From: Engraulis encrasicolus
Taxonomy: Eukaryota; Chordata; Actinopteri; Clupeiformes; Engraulidae
Assembly (NCBI RefSeq): GCF_034702125.1
Contig: NC_085861.1
Location: 57,177,850 to 57,241,849 of the forward strand
DNA length: 64,000 bases
Direction: 5' to 3'
Of the stretch, positions 31,262 through 44,876 are shown piece after piece; the stretch's first letter is position 1, and each line of letters starts with the position of its first letter. The translations under genes and the position numbers were made by a program. Below the pieces are notes generated by a model. It worked only from the letters and a program-made list of their open reading frames with translations, did no database searches and was not told where the DNA came from.

Positions 31262-31622
31262 TAAAGATACACTGTGCAGGAAATGGTCAAAATAGGTACT
31301 GCTATGCTGTTCATTGAAACTGGGCTGCATATTGCCAAATTTGATCTTTACATGAAAGTTTACTAAGTAATAAACTAATATTTTCTAGGATGGCCCAAGT
31401 ACAGTCAATTTTGCAGCTAAAAATGCCTGTTTCTTGAAATTCAAAATGGCGGACAATGGAGAAGATCCCCCTTTTCATGTATGAAAAGTGCAATTTTCCC
31501 AGTCATAATTAATTATTTGATGGTGGTGGTAAGTATTCATGAAAAAGGTAACATTAGGGAATGGGTAGCATGAATTCTGGAAACAAACAACTATAAATCT
31601 TACACAGTGTACCTTCAAGGGT
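31262..31622. mobile_element. MITE with CACTGTG ends, copy 1
   Basis: ATACACTGTGCAGGAAATGG at the left pairs with the right end TCTTACACAGTGTACCTTC. The interior shares 'attcaaaatggcggacaatgg' (here on the plus strand) with the inverted copy at 62689-63324. Confidence 0.7.
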
Positions 31623-32542
31623 AATTTATTGGTATTTTTTTTATTGTCACAATTATTATTATCATTTGTAGCCTAGTAGTAGTGGTAGTAGTAGTAGTAG
31701 CCGCAGCAGTAGTAATACGTTTAATAGTTTTTCAGAGAATTGTGCATGTGGACAAAATATGTTTGACACGTTGGAGAGATCTGTTTTCATTAAATATGTT
31801 AATTAAATGTAGTATTCAGTCAGCATGGGGGGAAAATGTCACTTGGCTCTGTTGTCAATTATAATTATGGTGTATTTCTTGAGTAAAAATGGTATCCTAT
31901 TGAAAGTCACCTCCACATGACACCAGGCTGCCAGGTGTGCCACTCGGCTCGAGACAGGGAGGGTCTGGACTGTGTGAGGAGACGTATCTGTGCATGCAGC
32001 CCTGTGGCCAATAGAAACAAAGGGAACATCTCAGATGACAGAAGAGAAGAGAAGAGAAGAGAAGAGAAGAGAAGAGAAGAGAAGAGAAGAGAAGAGAAGC
32101 AGCAGAAACATTTTAAGGACAACAGAAATAGGAACATGAGGGCTCGTCTGGTGGCAACCGGAAAGGCAGGAGCTCTGGAAAATGGGAACCCACAGTTTCC
32201 AAACTTACTGGAGTTAGTGGCTTGACCATTCGCGCATAAATTACACAGCACTCATATTACTATGACAACAGTTACAGTTATGGGATGAGGTATTTAAATA
32301 TACTGTAATTCCAGTCACCTGCCACAGAGATATGTGCTCAACTGTCTTCAACATTTTATAGCAAATAAACTGAAGTAAAATGCTATTCTTTTTTTCAGAT
32401 GCAGATGAGGCCAATAAAAAAGAACCAGTGTGAAAATGAACACAGTGGGACCAGAAGATGCCTTTTCCATTGGCTGCAGACAGTTGCTCATAGAGCACAT
32501 CTGCTCATCTTGTAACAAGACACCACACCCTGTCCCACTTCA

Positions 32543-32544
<2 letters not shown>
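31623..32544. other. Spacer with (AGAAG)n tract
   Basis: A pure purine (AGAAG)n run occupies 32040-32099. The remainder shows no gene or recognisable repeat. Confidence 0.5.

Positions 32545-32627
<83 letters not shown>
32545..32627 (+). repeat. (GT)n microsatellite
   Basis: Perfect GT tract of 83 bp. Confidence 0.97.
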
Positions 32628-32631
<4 letters not shown>

Positions 32632-32694
32632 GTATTTGTCTATGTGTTCATCGGCAATAACAGTAAACTTTGACTTGACCACAACACCATAATA

Positions 32695-32850
32695 TGGCCT
32701 TATCGTTGCTTAACGGTAGGACACTCGTCTGTTACGCGACCGACCCGGGTTCGATTCCGTCCTTTGTCCTTTGCCGCACCTTCCCCGTTTCTCTCTCAAA
32801 CTGTCCTGTCATTAATAAAAGTCTAAAACACCAAAAAATATTTAGAAAAT
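32695..32850 (+). repeat. tRNA-derived SINE, second family
   Basis: Head TTAACGGTAGGACACTCGTC resembles an A-box region and CCGGGTTCGATTCCGTCC is a good B-box. The body 'ttccccgtttctctctcaa' and 'ctgtcctgtcattaataaaa' recurs in the copies at 38290 (minus) and 53385. The tail is A-rich. Confidence 0.8.
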
Positions 32851-35150
32851 AAAAACAAAACTGTAATATATGGTGCCCTATGAGCAAGCACTCAGGCAGT
32901 GCAGGGCATGGACGGTAGACAGACGGACAGATGGACAAGCAGACAGGCATAACTTTTCTGAACAGGGGTCACAAAGAAATGAAGCACCTGTGATTCATGA
33001 GTAGGACGTTGTGTTTCCAGTCGGAGGGAGAGGGGGATCGTAACAAAGTCAGAGCAGATGAGGCAAAAGAGATGAAAGGAGGCCTGCTCTAAGTAAGACC
33101 CATGAGTCCCCCGGGTGACATTTTAACACTGGTGGCATTTAAACAAAAAGATTGTGCGAGAGATGAGCATATGAAAGTATTCAGGGCTTACTCTTGCCCT
33201 CCACGACTCTCCGTTGATCACAATTAGCAGCAAGTTCCACAAATTGTAATCCCAAAGTCCTGTTTATTGCTTGCTTCTTGCTTGCTTGCGTGCTTATCTG
33301 CCGTAAGTCTGGACATTTTGGGGTATTTTAATATGAATAGGAGGACACTTTTTTGGGGGGGTCGGGTCATCGGTGTATCTGTGTATCTACAGGTATGAAA
33401 ATGGGTATGAGGCCAGGCATGATAGTAGACCTATAAAGTATCGGTATCAACGCATCCAAAATGGTCATTTGTTTAAAAGCCACTAGAATTTTTTGCCAAG
33501 CACATTCATTTGTCTACTATAAATGACAATTTAAATCTCTTCAGTTCGGCCTATCACATAATTTGTGTGTCATATGATGCAGAGTGTGCCTTTGTTACAA
33601 TCCTAGATAGTAGGCCTAACACCTAGCCTATATTGGAGTAGCTCAACAGCATAACAATGCAGCTCAATGTCATAGGCCTATTCCAATTTCTGCATTAGGT
33701 TTTTAAAAATAGATTCACCATCATGTAGGCCCATCTCAGCCATTCCCCACAAAGATGAATGGCATTAGGCTATATAACATTGGAAACTAAATATAAAAAA
33801 CACAACATTTGTGGTTTTCAACTGAATTGATAATGAAGTGCTATTAGGCTACATTTTAGGCTTATATGTTTATAAGACACCTCACAATTTACCCCTCCAC
33901 TGTCATCCATTAGGCCTACTTAGCTAGGCTACTTGTAGTGGCATGGTGCTCATAGATTAGCAATAGGCACTGCAGCCATTAAGAGAGGAACTGGAGTTTT
34001 ACCTACCATTAATAAGCTAACCCATAGGCCTACAGCGTTATCAATAACTGCAAAGGCAATAGAAGAAGAAGCTGATGAAGAAGAATCTTAATTTCTTAAC
34101 TCAGGAATGTAACAAAACGTGTAGCTCCCTAAATGATGGATTTGGTGGTGTTACTAGGCTTACTCCTGTGTTAGGTTACTTTCATACCTGGCTTCACACG
34201 CGGGAATTTTTTTTCAACTCCACCGCGAACTTGCATTTGCGTTTCTATCGGCATTGCCGTCCGTAGAACCGGCGGACAGGTGCACTTTCGCTTGTGAACA
34301 TGGGGCGCACTGGCTTGTCCCCTACAGAACATAGGCCTATAGAGCTCTTCAGCGTTGACGTCAACTTGTATGCGGCGTTTGGACTACCGGTTCGATGGCG
34401 ATTTTTTACATTGCAAAACGCCATAGAGATTCAGGTTTGGCAAAAATATAAGTTGCACGGCAACAACGAACATTAGCGTGTCCCCGCATCCCTTTCTCAT
34501 TAGTGGAACGGATCGTATCATCATGTTGGTGTATTCACATGTTAAATCATGACGATTACAATTCAATATTGCTAACCCCTTTCTGATCATTAAAACTTCC
34601 GAACTACATACTTTCCTTTGGTTGCCATGGGTACAACCCTCCGCACGTACATGCCGTTAGATACAGGCGCCGCTTCTGTAGTCGCCAAAAGCTTCCGGGT
34701 TTAGCATATGGACGCAACATCGTATTTATGTCGAAGTTTGACACAAAATGATCAACCATGTCATACCTACAGCCTATTTTAACACCCTCGACAGTTTGCG
34801 GGGGTTCGCTAAGCGCGTGCTTGCACTCGGAGCTTATTTGAAATTTACCCCTATTCATTCTCAATGGAGGCCGGAAGCCGATACGAACCAGGAAGTCCTT
34901 AAATGCTAACATTAAAGACTACAATCTACTACATGCTTCCGCGTTACTGAAGAACTCTATTAGACTACTGCAACTGCGCTCGTCAAAAGTCGCGTGGGAG
35001 TGGCCACGAACCAACATTGTAGGCCTATTCATGCATCTGCGAGTTCTGCGAGGTCCGAGGTCTCGTCGCGAGACACATTTGAAATTGCGCAATTACTTTC
35101 ACTGCATTGTAAGCACTGCAGTCATTATGAAGCAATGTTGCTTTCGGTTA
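32851..35150. other. Gene-poor spacer
   Basis: Holds several TAGGCCTA palindromes (33.6-35.0 kb) and AT-rich stretches. The minus-strand 102-codon frame at 34604-34912 has no known domain. No gene supported. Confidence 0.4.
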
Positions 35151-35342
35151 CGTGGCGATATTCCGACATGTCGCTATTCCGACATTAATGTCTATTGTCG
35201 GAATACCGACACGTTTTCCACCATCCGCCGCTATTCCTACATGCCGCTATTCCTACATGCCGCTATTCCGACATCCCTAACCCTAACCCTAACCCTAACC
35301 CCTAAAAAGTGTCGGAATAGCGGCATGTCGGAATAGCGATTG
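35151..35342. repeat. Inverted CGCTATTCCGACA repeats with a telomere-like core
   Basis: CGCTATTCCGACAT occurs several times on the left, and TGTCGGAATAGCG appears twice on the right in inverted form. Between them are four perfect CCCTAA units (35275-35298) and a degenerate fifth. Confidence 0.8.
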
Positions 35343-35984
35343 CCCCCCGTTGCTTTCTAGCCCGGTTAGCTAGGTATTTTCACACAAATTGCAAAGGCAA
35401 TGCACTGGTATCATTATTTGAAATACCCAGTCTGTTTTCACGAGCAGAAAATGCAAGCATGTAAAGACAGTTGATTCTGCCGATGTGTGTTTACATTCGG
35501 TGGAGGAAGCTACGGTAGTAAAACCACAGGCATTGTGCTACAAGTGTTCAACTGATGCATTGTTTGTTACTTAGCTTGTAGCTTTGTGTAGGCTATTTAC
35601 ACACATTTACGCACAAGGCATTAATATAGTTTTTAACAGAATACAGCTCTGCTCTCGCAAACTACTTGCATAGCGCTGCCACAAGAACAGATCAAGGAAG
35701 TTTCGAGACGACCAATCATAGCGCCTTTTTGTCTGCGTCCGTCCGACGGATAGTTAGATTTTTTTCGAGGCGCTCGACGACGGGCGCAGAGCCTCTGCGA
35801 GGGGGGCGTGGACTCGCACAGACAGTCCGAAGCATAAATCTAGCTTAAGTCTTTCGGACACACGGTGCAAAGTGGCTAGATTTGGCCGTGACTAATTTGC
35901 GAACGGTAGAGAGAAACCTGGAGTGGAGTCAAATGGAACGGAGTGAAAATTACAATGCAGATGAATTAGGTCTATATTTCAGGC
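35343..35984. other. Spacer
   Basis: Moderately GC-rich stretch near 35700-35830 without a supported gene or repeat family. Confidence 0.35.
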
Positions 35985-36090
35985 AGTCCAACAAAATCCC
36001 GGACATTTCTGAAATTCCCCCCGGATATTTTTTTAGGCCTCAAAAGTAGGACATGTCCGGGGAAAAGAGGATGTCTGGTCACCCTATGTT
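35985..36090. repeat. Dispersed repeat fragment
   Basis: 'cccggacatttctgaaat' and 'ggacatgtccggggaaaaga' pair as an imperfect hairpin, ending in 'ggtcaccctatg', whose reverse complement GGGTGACCAGAC resembles a hAT terminus. The left end is not visible. Confidence 0.4.
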
Positions 36091-36125
36091 ACTCCTCCTA
36101 GGGTTTTTGAGATAGAGAAAGATAG

Positions 36126-37437
36126 AGAACGGCCATCCGGGTACTTTGCTCGTAAATGTGCGTTACACCCATTTATGGGGGAAATCAAACCAAATGTCTA
36201 TTACCTTTGTCGAAGTTTTGAGGCAACATTTCTTCATTAATATTTACAATTATTTATTGGAAATTAACATAATATCTTCACATGTAGAATATCTTCATTT
36301 TAGAGATGTTTTGCCTTCAAATATGCTTCTCTGCCAATGGAGACATTCTGTGTGCCTGAAGACTGTCAGCTGTCCTATCGTAAATCAGTCAAGGTGTCAA
36401 GAGTTCCTGCTCTTTCAGTGGCTCAAGACCAAGTATAGCTGAGGGTCAGTCCACACTGACATGGCCAAAGGCTGGATAACTGGGCCTGTAGGCTCAAGGT
36501 CTGAGCCTACGAGCTGAGTTCATGGACACTAGCTATTGAATATGGTATGCTCCGCCCAAAGAGCCAATCGGTAGAGAAGATTCTGAATTGACCATGCTTG
36601 GTGACTTATTTTTGTACTAGTGTCATTGTGCTTAGCAGGGTGAACAGTTACCTTTTGAGGATGCAATATGATGTAATGATGTCATACTTTGGTGTTTAAA
36701 AGAGCTGACTTGCTACGCTAGCGCAGAGAGAGCTGGAGAAGAGATAGGCCGGGTGGCTGCTGCCTTTTGTGCAGCATATTGGTGCTAGCGGGTCGCTATG
36801 CTATGCTATTGGGACACATGGGACATTTGGCCACCATGGTTAGGAACTTGGGTTATGCTATGGGTAACTGTAATAACGTAGTTACTATGCTCTCTCACTT
36901 GCAATGTACAATAAATTGGTAATCTCTTGGCAAATGGACTTCTTCTCCTGAGTGACTTTATGGCTACTTCCTTCACTGTTCTCCTGCACAAAGATGGGTA
37001 ATGTATGCTTATGGCTGATTGGTTCCAATTAACTAAATAATAACTAAGTATGTAATAGTGATAACAATAATATAAATACTTGGGTATTAATTGGTAAATG
37101 GTAAACTTACACGAGTCAGATGGCGGGTGTTTATTCTATAGCCCAATAAAGTCTTATTAATTATAAAAAAGTTACCACACTTGTAACTTACATGCTACAT
37201 CGGCTAGCCTAAATGAACACAGTCCATGCTTCAGCCACGGCTGTTTGGCTATATTATTTGAACATCCGGCAACACACCGGCATGTTGTGCGGGAACAACG
37301 CTAGTCTACAAGTCCTTATCTTTCGCTTATTCTTCCCCCAACACCACCAAATGACTTGCATTGCCCCCCCCCCCAATATTTTCTCCCATAAAGGGGCGTA
37401 ACGCACATGGAAAACGTCACGCCGTTCATGAGTATAG
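36126..37437. mobile_element. Inverted-repeat element copy B, interrupted by about 1 kb
   Basis: Left piece 36126-36185 and right piece 37187-37437 match copy A (441-2390). The right end is complete (CGTTCATGAGTAT). About 1 kb of other sequence (36186-37186) separates them, at almost the same point as the Tc1 insert in copy A. That insert holds AATAAATTGG near 36911 and CAATAAAGTC near 37144 and could be a solo LTR, but its ends are unclear. Confidence 0.55.
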
Positions 37438-39280
37438 GATCTAGAAATCTGCTGTAGAACACCTCTAAACAATCTCTAACCCTAACCTGTCAGTAAGAAA
37501 TGTTTTTTGAGAAAAAATATCTGAAATTAGAAAAATCCTGAGAAAACACTCCAGACATTGGAGACATAGAGCTGTGGGAGTATAGAGAGAGTACTTCCAT
37601 GTGTCCATCACGGAAAACAATTCCGTGTCCAGGAGCACAGACTTTTGGCAAAATCCGTGTCCAGGAGCACGGATTTCGTGTCCCAAACATCCATGTCCAG
37701 GAGCACGGAATTCTGAGAGATCATGTTGCAGCGTAGGCGGTGCAGGTGTTGTTTTACTGTGAATGTTTATTTTCTTATTTTAAGAATTTTTTTTATTTTA
37801 CAACAAGAAATACACGTCTCTCTCTATCCGAACCTGTTGTCCCATTATGTGGAGGTGTAGTCTAAGGAATCCAAGCCGTGTTGTTACAGTACATGCTTAG
37901 GGAAAATCGGAAAACCATGTCTAAACACAGAAGTTCACCTTTGTTTAAATCCTCATTTAAGTAGATTTTGTTTGCAAATTATTTTCATAACATCTCTGGT
38001 TTTGGTTCATCTGGCTCTCAAAAATAACTTTTAGACGTTGGTAAATGTCACATCCAATGCCAGTATGGCCTGGGTGGTGTTTTGTGTATGTCTTCTCCAT
38101 CTTTAAGCCTCCATCGGAAGGTACCGGGGGCATGCTTTTCTTCCGATAGCCCAAGTAAGACCGGGCCTCTGTCCATCTGTCCGTCATATACAGTATTTTT
38201 TTGCACAGTAGCACAATAATACATTGTTTGCACAATAACGTGCTAATAAAGGGCGGCTCTATGCCAAAAATGTCCGGGCATGTTTGTGGATCTAGTCCAG
38301 CTTAAGAAGGTTTTCTAAGAAGCAGAACAAGTGGGGAGAGAGATGGGGACGGATCAGGGAATGACCTCTGGCCAGAATTGAACCTGGGTCCCAGGAACCA
38401 TGACGCCCAAAGTTGATTCTCTCTTTGATCAATGACTCATTTAAGCAGAAAATTGAAAGCGTTGGCCGATTCGTGAAGGTGAACATAACTTGAAAATGTT
38501 GCATCATGTCCATGAAGTTTTTATGCTTCAAGTATTGCTTGTCTAAAGCCACCCTGTTCTTAAAGTGTACTACTCTTCAACTTTCATCAGCTAATAACCT
38601 GGTCATTTTCTCCTTCACAATGGTAAGAGCTCGAATAAAAGGACCTAACAAAGGACTGCGGTCATTCCACATCTATTTACGATGGAACGAAGGTTATGTC
38701 GTTAGATAAAGTACTATAACTGAGAATGGTGCTTCTCAGACATTAGGCCTGCGCACAAAAGAGACACAATAACACCACAGCCAGAGGAAACCACAATGAC
38801 CCATCAGGTCTGAGGGCTCTCAGCAGTGCTATAAACCCTCAGTACAGCCCTCCAGATACACAGCCATGAATCCATGTCCCAGGTTGGAGGAGGAGGAGGG
38901 GAGGGAGGGGAAAAGGTTAAACACACTCCACAAATTCAAAATATTATCATTTGTGGAATAATACCACTGACATAAACCATGCGGTATAACCTAAAAAATG
39001 ATGGATCTGCCATAAAGGGAAGAATGTCCTTCAGGCCCTCTTCTGTTTTCCTGTCAGCCACTGTTTCCATTGGCGAGGCCCCTTCACCAAGATCTTGCAT
39101 TCACGAGGAAAAGGCTCATGGTCCATGCATGTGTGGTTGCATTTTATGGGTGCGCGAGACAAAAGTGGCAGTAGCACATTTCATCTGTTGGAAGGAACGA
39201 GCCTCTTTTTTCCCTGTCAAGGCCTGCACTGGGTTCTGCTCTCTTCTGCAGTGTGAAGATACTCATGGCCCCACTCTATC
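37438..39280. other. Spacer with a minus-strand SINE
   Basis: Includes three 'gtccaggagcac' repeats (37625-37705) and the SINE at 38290-38425. No gene supported. Confidence 0.4.
38290..38425 (-). repeat. tRNA-derived SINE, second family
   Basis: On the minus strand CCCAGGTTCAATTCTGGCC is the B-box region and 'ccccatctctctcccca' the body, as in the copies at 32695 and 53385. Confidence 0.6.
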
Positions 39281-39446
<166 letters not shown>

Positions 39447-42046
39447 CAGGCCTCTAACACAGACCACTTATTTCATGACTTTCTCTGACATGCGCTCTCT
39501 CGGCCCTCTGCTGCTCAGTTGCTCTGGGGTGCATTGCTCGAAACCATAGTTGCTAACTATATTAGCTACTTTCTTGTTTTCAATGCAATTTCCCATTGGC
39601 AATCCCCCAAGTTGCTAACTGGCCAACAACTACGCTTTCGAGAAACACACCCTTGATCTGCATACTTCAAAATGGCAGCGGCACTTGCCCTCCCATCCTG
39701 CCTTCTGTCAGGTATAATGGCCAAACGTTTTCATATGTGGTGTTTGACTGTGTGCAGTACATGAAATTGCAGCTCATTGAGCATTGCAGTTAGACTGTCT
39801 GCCCCGAGAGTACAGAGATTTGCATTGACCTGACCTTCTACCAGAAGTTTTGTGGGGGTCCTCCCAGGTTGACGAACTATGGAGTTGTCGCACACACGCA
39901 CGCTCGCACGCACTCACACACACAGTATGCCTACTTGTCTTGCTCTCTTTGTGAGGACCTTCCATTAACTCCAATGCATTTTACTTGCATTCAAAACTAG
40001 TGAATGCTAAACTGTGCCCCGACCAAAACAATCCTTTATGTCCATGGTAGTTTATTCTACTAGCTTGAGCTGTGAGAATACATGGTTTACATCATTACAC
40101 ACGGATCACATATGCATGCAATATTCCTATCAAAGGATAAGAAGCCTAAAAGTATTGGTTATGAAATCCATCATGTTTACTACATTGAGACACGGCTCAA
40201 TTTGATTTGCAAGTTAGGAATACCACCTAAAGGCTTTATTATTATAGCTTCTGTCACAGACCACTCAGATTTCACTCCATGTTTTACTTAAGTAATTCTA
40301 TGCATATGACAAATACAACTCTGTATCCTTGTAACTGCACAGATCCTTTAACATCACTGTGGTATGTCAAAAGGCCATGCACAGTAAGAATTCAACATAA
40401 CATTTTTGAATAAAAAAATAATAATACACGTAGCACATCACCTGATTGTTTTTGCCGTTAGGCTCTGCTTATACAGTGGTCAAAATGGTAAATGGTTCTG
40501 GAAAATGATCAGTGCCAGCATTGGCCAGAGTTGTTAGTATTCTGCCTCTTCTAGCGGAGATAGCACCAGGTGTTCATGGCGCTTTGTGCTACACACTGGG
40601 CACAGACGCTGATGGAAGAGGACAGGGATTGTAACCCACGGTAACCCACGGGTCCTTCGAGCTGGAGAGGATTACTGTATCATAGCATTCACTCAAATCA
40701 GCCGAGACTCATCCTCTCCACTCACAGGGAGCCAAAACTGCTCTCCATCATAAATCCGCTAGTTTCCCCACCACCACCTCCCCACCACTGGAAGAGTGGA
40801 AAAAGTTTGAATTCTTAGGCATAATAAAAACTCTATTGTAATGGGTCTTTGTGGTAATTTATGGTGTTTCATCAAGCGTGCAGCAGCAGCGGCGGCAGCA
40901 GGCCTGAATCGTACGCGTCTCTCTCTCCCCCGACTCTTGATTTCTCACTTTTTACGGCTATCCACAATATACTCCACTTGCATGATTTAGCAGCCTTTAA
41001 AAGTTGCCCTGATGCAGTGTTGGGCGGCTTCCATGTTCTTATGTGACCCACAAACACGTCAGGACACCATGGAGATACGAAAATCAACTCACAGATGATA
41101 CAGCATACTATATTCTATGTCAGTCCAATAGGCCTATATTTGATTAGAGGTGAATATATGGTAGATCTTGTAAAAACTATGATGTAACATCTCAGTTTTC
41201 TTTAACACAATTCAGACACTCTCCAAGGCACCCAGGAACCCAGAATGTAGCCTATAGATTCACCTGGATATTGTTGGATGAAAAGACCCTTTTAAAATCA
41301 AATACATTTCTCGTATTGGTAGGCCTATACTGTATCGCATTTGTGCAGTGACAATGAACTAGTCGCAGGAACAATCCTCCCAACTACTGCAGAGGGTAAG
41401 AGGACTTTGTTGACAGTAGAGTGAGTAATGTTTTTAAGGCTGCATGCCTTGGCCATGGCCATGCATGTTCTGGTTTGTCATTACGTGTACTACATCATTC
41501 TTGCATGTGACTATTTGGTGAGTTGAATTTGCCTCTTTTTTGAAGTTTAGGGTGGTTTTAAGGACAGAATTGGACATGCCCATAGATTGCCATCATCCAG
41601 CTTGCCAAAATCCAGATCAGCCAAATAACGGAAACAGCAGCAAACATAAAAATATAAAAATATAAATGTGTGCACTAGCCTGATTATCATCGACTCTCAA
41701 ATCTGGTAACAAGATTCTGGCCTGACCAATGAGATAAGGAATAACGTTTCTAAATGGCCTGGTTAACGCCCCCCCCCCCTCCCTCAGCCAGAAAAGGCTG
41801 TCTCTTAGTCCCAATAGAGCTTAAACCATGTCACGCCCTTGAACACGCCTCTATACCCACAGCCGTTGGAGCTGCTCAAATTTGATTGGTTCCCGACAAA
41901 GTGGGTGGAGTTCCCGAGTTCTCTGGAGCTCAGAAAGTATTTGCATTGCTCTTGACCTGACTAGCAACGCTGAAGGTGTTCAGTCACTAGGAGGGTGTAG
42001 CCTTGCTACTATTGCACTGCAGACAAATCAAAAAAGGGGCTAGTGG
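39447..42046. other. Gene-poor spacer
   Basis: No gene or well-defined element recognised. Contains short CA runs (39890-39925), a C-run at 41770 and TAGGCCTA palindromes near 41130 and 41321. Confidence 0.4.
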
Positions 42047-42321
42047 TTACAGTTTTTCTCGATTGCTTTCACACAATTTCTGGTAGGCCTACTTTACAGA
42101 CAATTCTGGAAACACCTCACCCATTTCCCAGCTCCCCTATACCAATGTCACTGAACAATAAACACACTTCCTTCTTTACACTCACATTTCAGTTTTAAAA
42201 CTATTTTCAAAAAACTACACACAATTCTCTGGATTAGACACAATTTTCGATGTCAGAAAAAAAATGTCAAATATATTTTTTGCCACACATCTGTGTACTC
42301 TGAGTATGTCTGTTGTGGGAA
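42047..42321. mobile_element. Truncated TTACAGTTTTTCTC-family element
   Basis: Starts TTACAGTTTTTCTCGATTGC and shares 'cacccatttcccagctcccc' with the longer neighbour beginning at 42322. Only one end is present. Confidence 0.65.
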
Positions 42322-42734
42322 TTACAGTTTTTCTCAATTACTTCCACACAATTTCTGGTACTTCACACACAAGTCTCGGAACATCTCACCCATTTCCCAA
42401 CTCCCCAAACCAATGTCACTGAACACTAAACACAATTCCTTCTTTACTCTCATATTTCAGTATTAAAACACACTCTTTTCAAAGCACTACACACAATTAT
42501 CTGGATTACACACAATTTTCATGAAGGAAATCCCTGGTTGTTGCATTGAACACACTGTCATTCAAAATACTAAAATCAACCGCCATACTATGTTCACTTC
42601 CTCATCACATGGGCAGACTCTCTTCATACCGCTTTACAATCTGAAATCATCACCCCATAGGGACACATATTGCATGTGATATTGTGAGTTCACTTTCATG
42701 TGGTTACCCAATATTTTACAATGAATTAGTGTGA

Positions 42735-43322
42735 TTTTTTAAATGTCAGAAAAATATGTAAAATATACACACATCTGTGTACTCCAAGTCTAAAAACAAT
42801 ATTTCAGTATTTTATTACAGAAAAATACCCTCTTTAGTAAGTAGAACACTGAAGAAAATAAGTTTCTACTGTGTGTCAAGTTGAGTATAGAGTTTTACCT
42901 TGCGCATATTACAGTTTTTCTCGATTGCTTACACACATTTTTCGGAATCAGTTCTCGAATTCTCAAAACTCTACACACAAATCTCTAAACCTTGCACACA
43001 ACGGGCAAAACTCCACACTACCTCTGAAAAATGCACGTCTTGTCTCAAAACAGTGTATTCTCTTCTAAAAAGGTTATTTTGTTCTCAAATGACACACACA
43101 AGCAGTCATTTTGATAAACTGTTACGTGAACCATTGAACACTAATATGCACAAGGTAAAACTGATATAATCAACTCTACACACAGTATAAACTTATTTTC
43201 TTTAGTGTTCTACTTACTAAAGAGGGTATTTTTCTGTAATAAAATACTGAAATATTGTTTTTAGAATTGGAGTACACAGATGTGTGGCAAAAACATATTT
43301 TACATATTTGTCTGACATTTAC
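42735..43322. mobile_element. Nested inverted-repeat unit
   Basis: About 140 bp at 42743-42880 ('aaatgtcagaaaaatatgta', 'taccctctttagtaagtaga') recurs inverted at about 43185-43320, flanking about 300 bp that start with another TTACAGTTTTTCTCGATTGC at about 42909. Confidence 0.7.
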
Positions 43323-43350
43323 ATAACATACATGCTGCACAAACAGAGCA

Positions 43351-44517
43351 TTACAGTTTTTGCCTACTGCTTGCACACAATTTGCAAAATTTTGCTCATA
43401 GAGTCAAAACTCTACACACAAGCCAATTACTCTCAACACTTGAAGATAAACCCTTCACATATATGCCAGCATGAAACTCTGCTATCAAAACCTTAACATT
43501 GCCATAAAAACTCAACAATCTTTTGTCAAAGCCTCATTTTCATGTCAAAAGACACACATTAGCACCAAATGAAAAAAACAAATAGATCAATGTGAAAACA
43601 GTTGTCTACTTTATACAAAACACAGCGGTCTTTCTTTTTGTGACAGTCTATTCAGACCCACAGAATGTACATATTCACAAGACCCCAAAATTCAATACTG
43701 TACATTACATAACTGCGCCTTACAGTACAGGACATTAAACTGAAACAAAATATTAACAGTAGGCCTACATCAATCTCAACACAACAGTGTGTAGGTGAGC
43801 TTATGGACCATTTGTTTGTGTATTGGGTATATTCACAAATTTTCAAACATCTAAATATGATACGAGACACAATATGCAGCTGACATCTACATGACGTCAT
43901 CAAAATTATATCATGTTCAGTCAGGTTGCTCAAGTGCTTGCTTGGTTGTGTTCTGAAAATGACACTATTACGTGTATTTCTACAAACTATCATGTTCATA
44001 CCTACCATGTGATGATGAAGACAAAAGGCTACTCCTGGCATCAGTCTAGGTTTTATAGAACTTGAGTCAGTCAATGCCATACTCCATATTTTACTCTTTA
44101 GTACCGTTGTGCTATTTGTTGTTTTGTTTGAGTGTAGGAAGGTGTGAATTTAGCAAAGAAGCAATCAACTTTAAAACTTTGTAACTGGCAGAATAGTGGT
44201 TAATTTTGAAAGCACGTGTTTTATTGTTGGTGCCTAAATCTTGTCATATATCCAGTGTGTTTTGTTTTTTTAACAGATGTATTTTCCCAATGATATGATG
44301 AGTGTTCATTTTTTAAAGGAGAAAGTGTGCAGTGACATGAGCAAGTGTGTTGCATAAAGCAAAATGGGTGTTGCTGAATTGCTGCTACAGTGTTAAGCAG
44401 AACTTTTGTTTAAGGTACGGAGACACTGTGTTTAAGTTATGTACCAGCAACTTAACAATATGCTATTTTGGTCCAAGCATCAGCCTATAGTGTTCAAGCA
44501 GTAGGCAAATACTGTAA
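43351..44517. mobile_element. Nested 1.17-kb inverted-repeat element
   Basis: TTACAGTTTTTGCCTACTGC at 43351 is mirrored by GCAGTAGGCAAATACTGTAA ending at 44517. The interior carries no recognisable protein. Confidence 0.7.
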
Positions 44518-44523
44518 ACATCC

Positions 44524-44876
44524 TTAAAGACCACACACACCCTGGTCACAGGCTCTTCACCATGCTACCATCTGCCGGGCGCTTTAGGACTCTGAGTGCC
44601 CGCACTACGAGAATGAAGGACAGCTTTTACCCTACTGCCATTAGACTCTTTAACTCAATACGTCACCTGCCCCCCCCCTCAATACTTCAGGACTATCGAT
44701 ACTGTGAGATGCACATGGATTTTTATGGATTTTTATGGATTTTTATATATTATTTATTTACTGTTAATATATCTTTTATTTTGTGGGCATTTGTGGGTTG
44801 CTACTAAACATAATCTCGCTATATTTATATAGTGACAATAAAAGTCTACTCTACTCTCTACTCTACTCTACTCTAC
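44524..44876 (+). repeat. 3' end of an L2/CR1-like LINE
   Basis: The plus strand encodes HRLFTMLPSAGRFRTLSARTT and DSFYPTAIRLFNSI, typical of the C-terminal tail of fish L2-like reverse transcriptases. An AT-rich 3' UTR follows, then GACAATAAAAGT and a (CTACT)n tail. The rest of the LINE is absent, as usual for 5'-truncated copies. Confidence 0.65.

Noticed and set aside
34604..34912. 102-codon minus-strand frame
   Set aside because: No known domain; the surrounding sequence looks like dispersed repeat.
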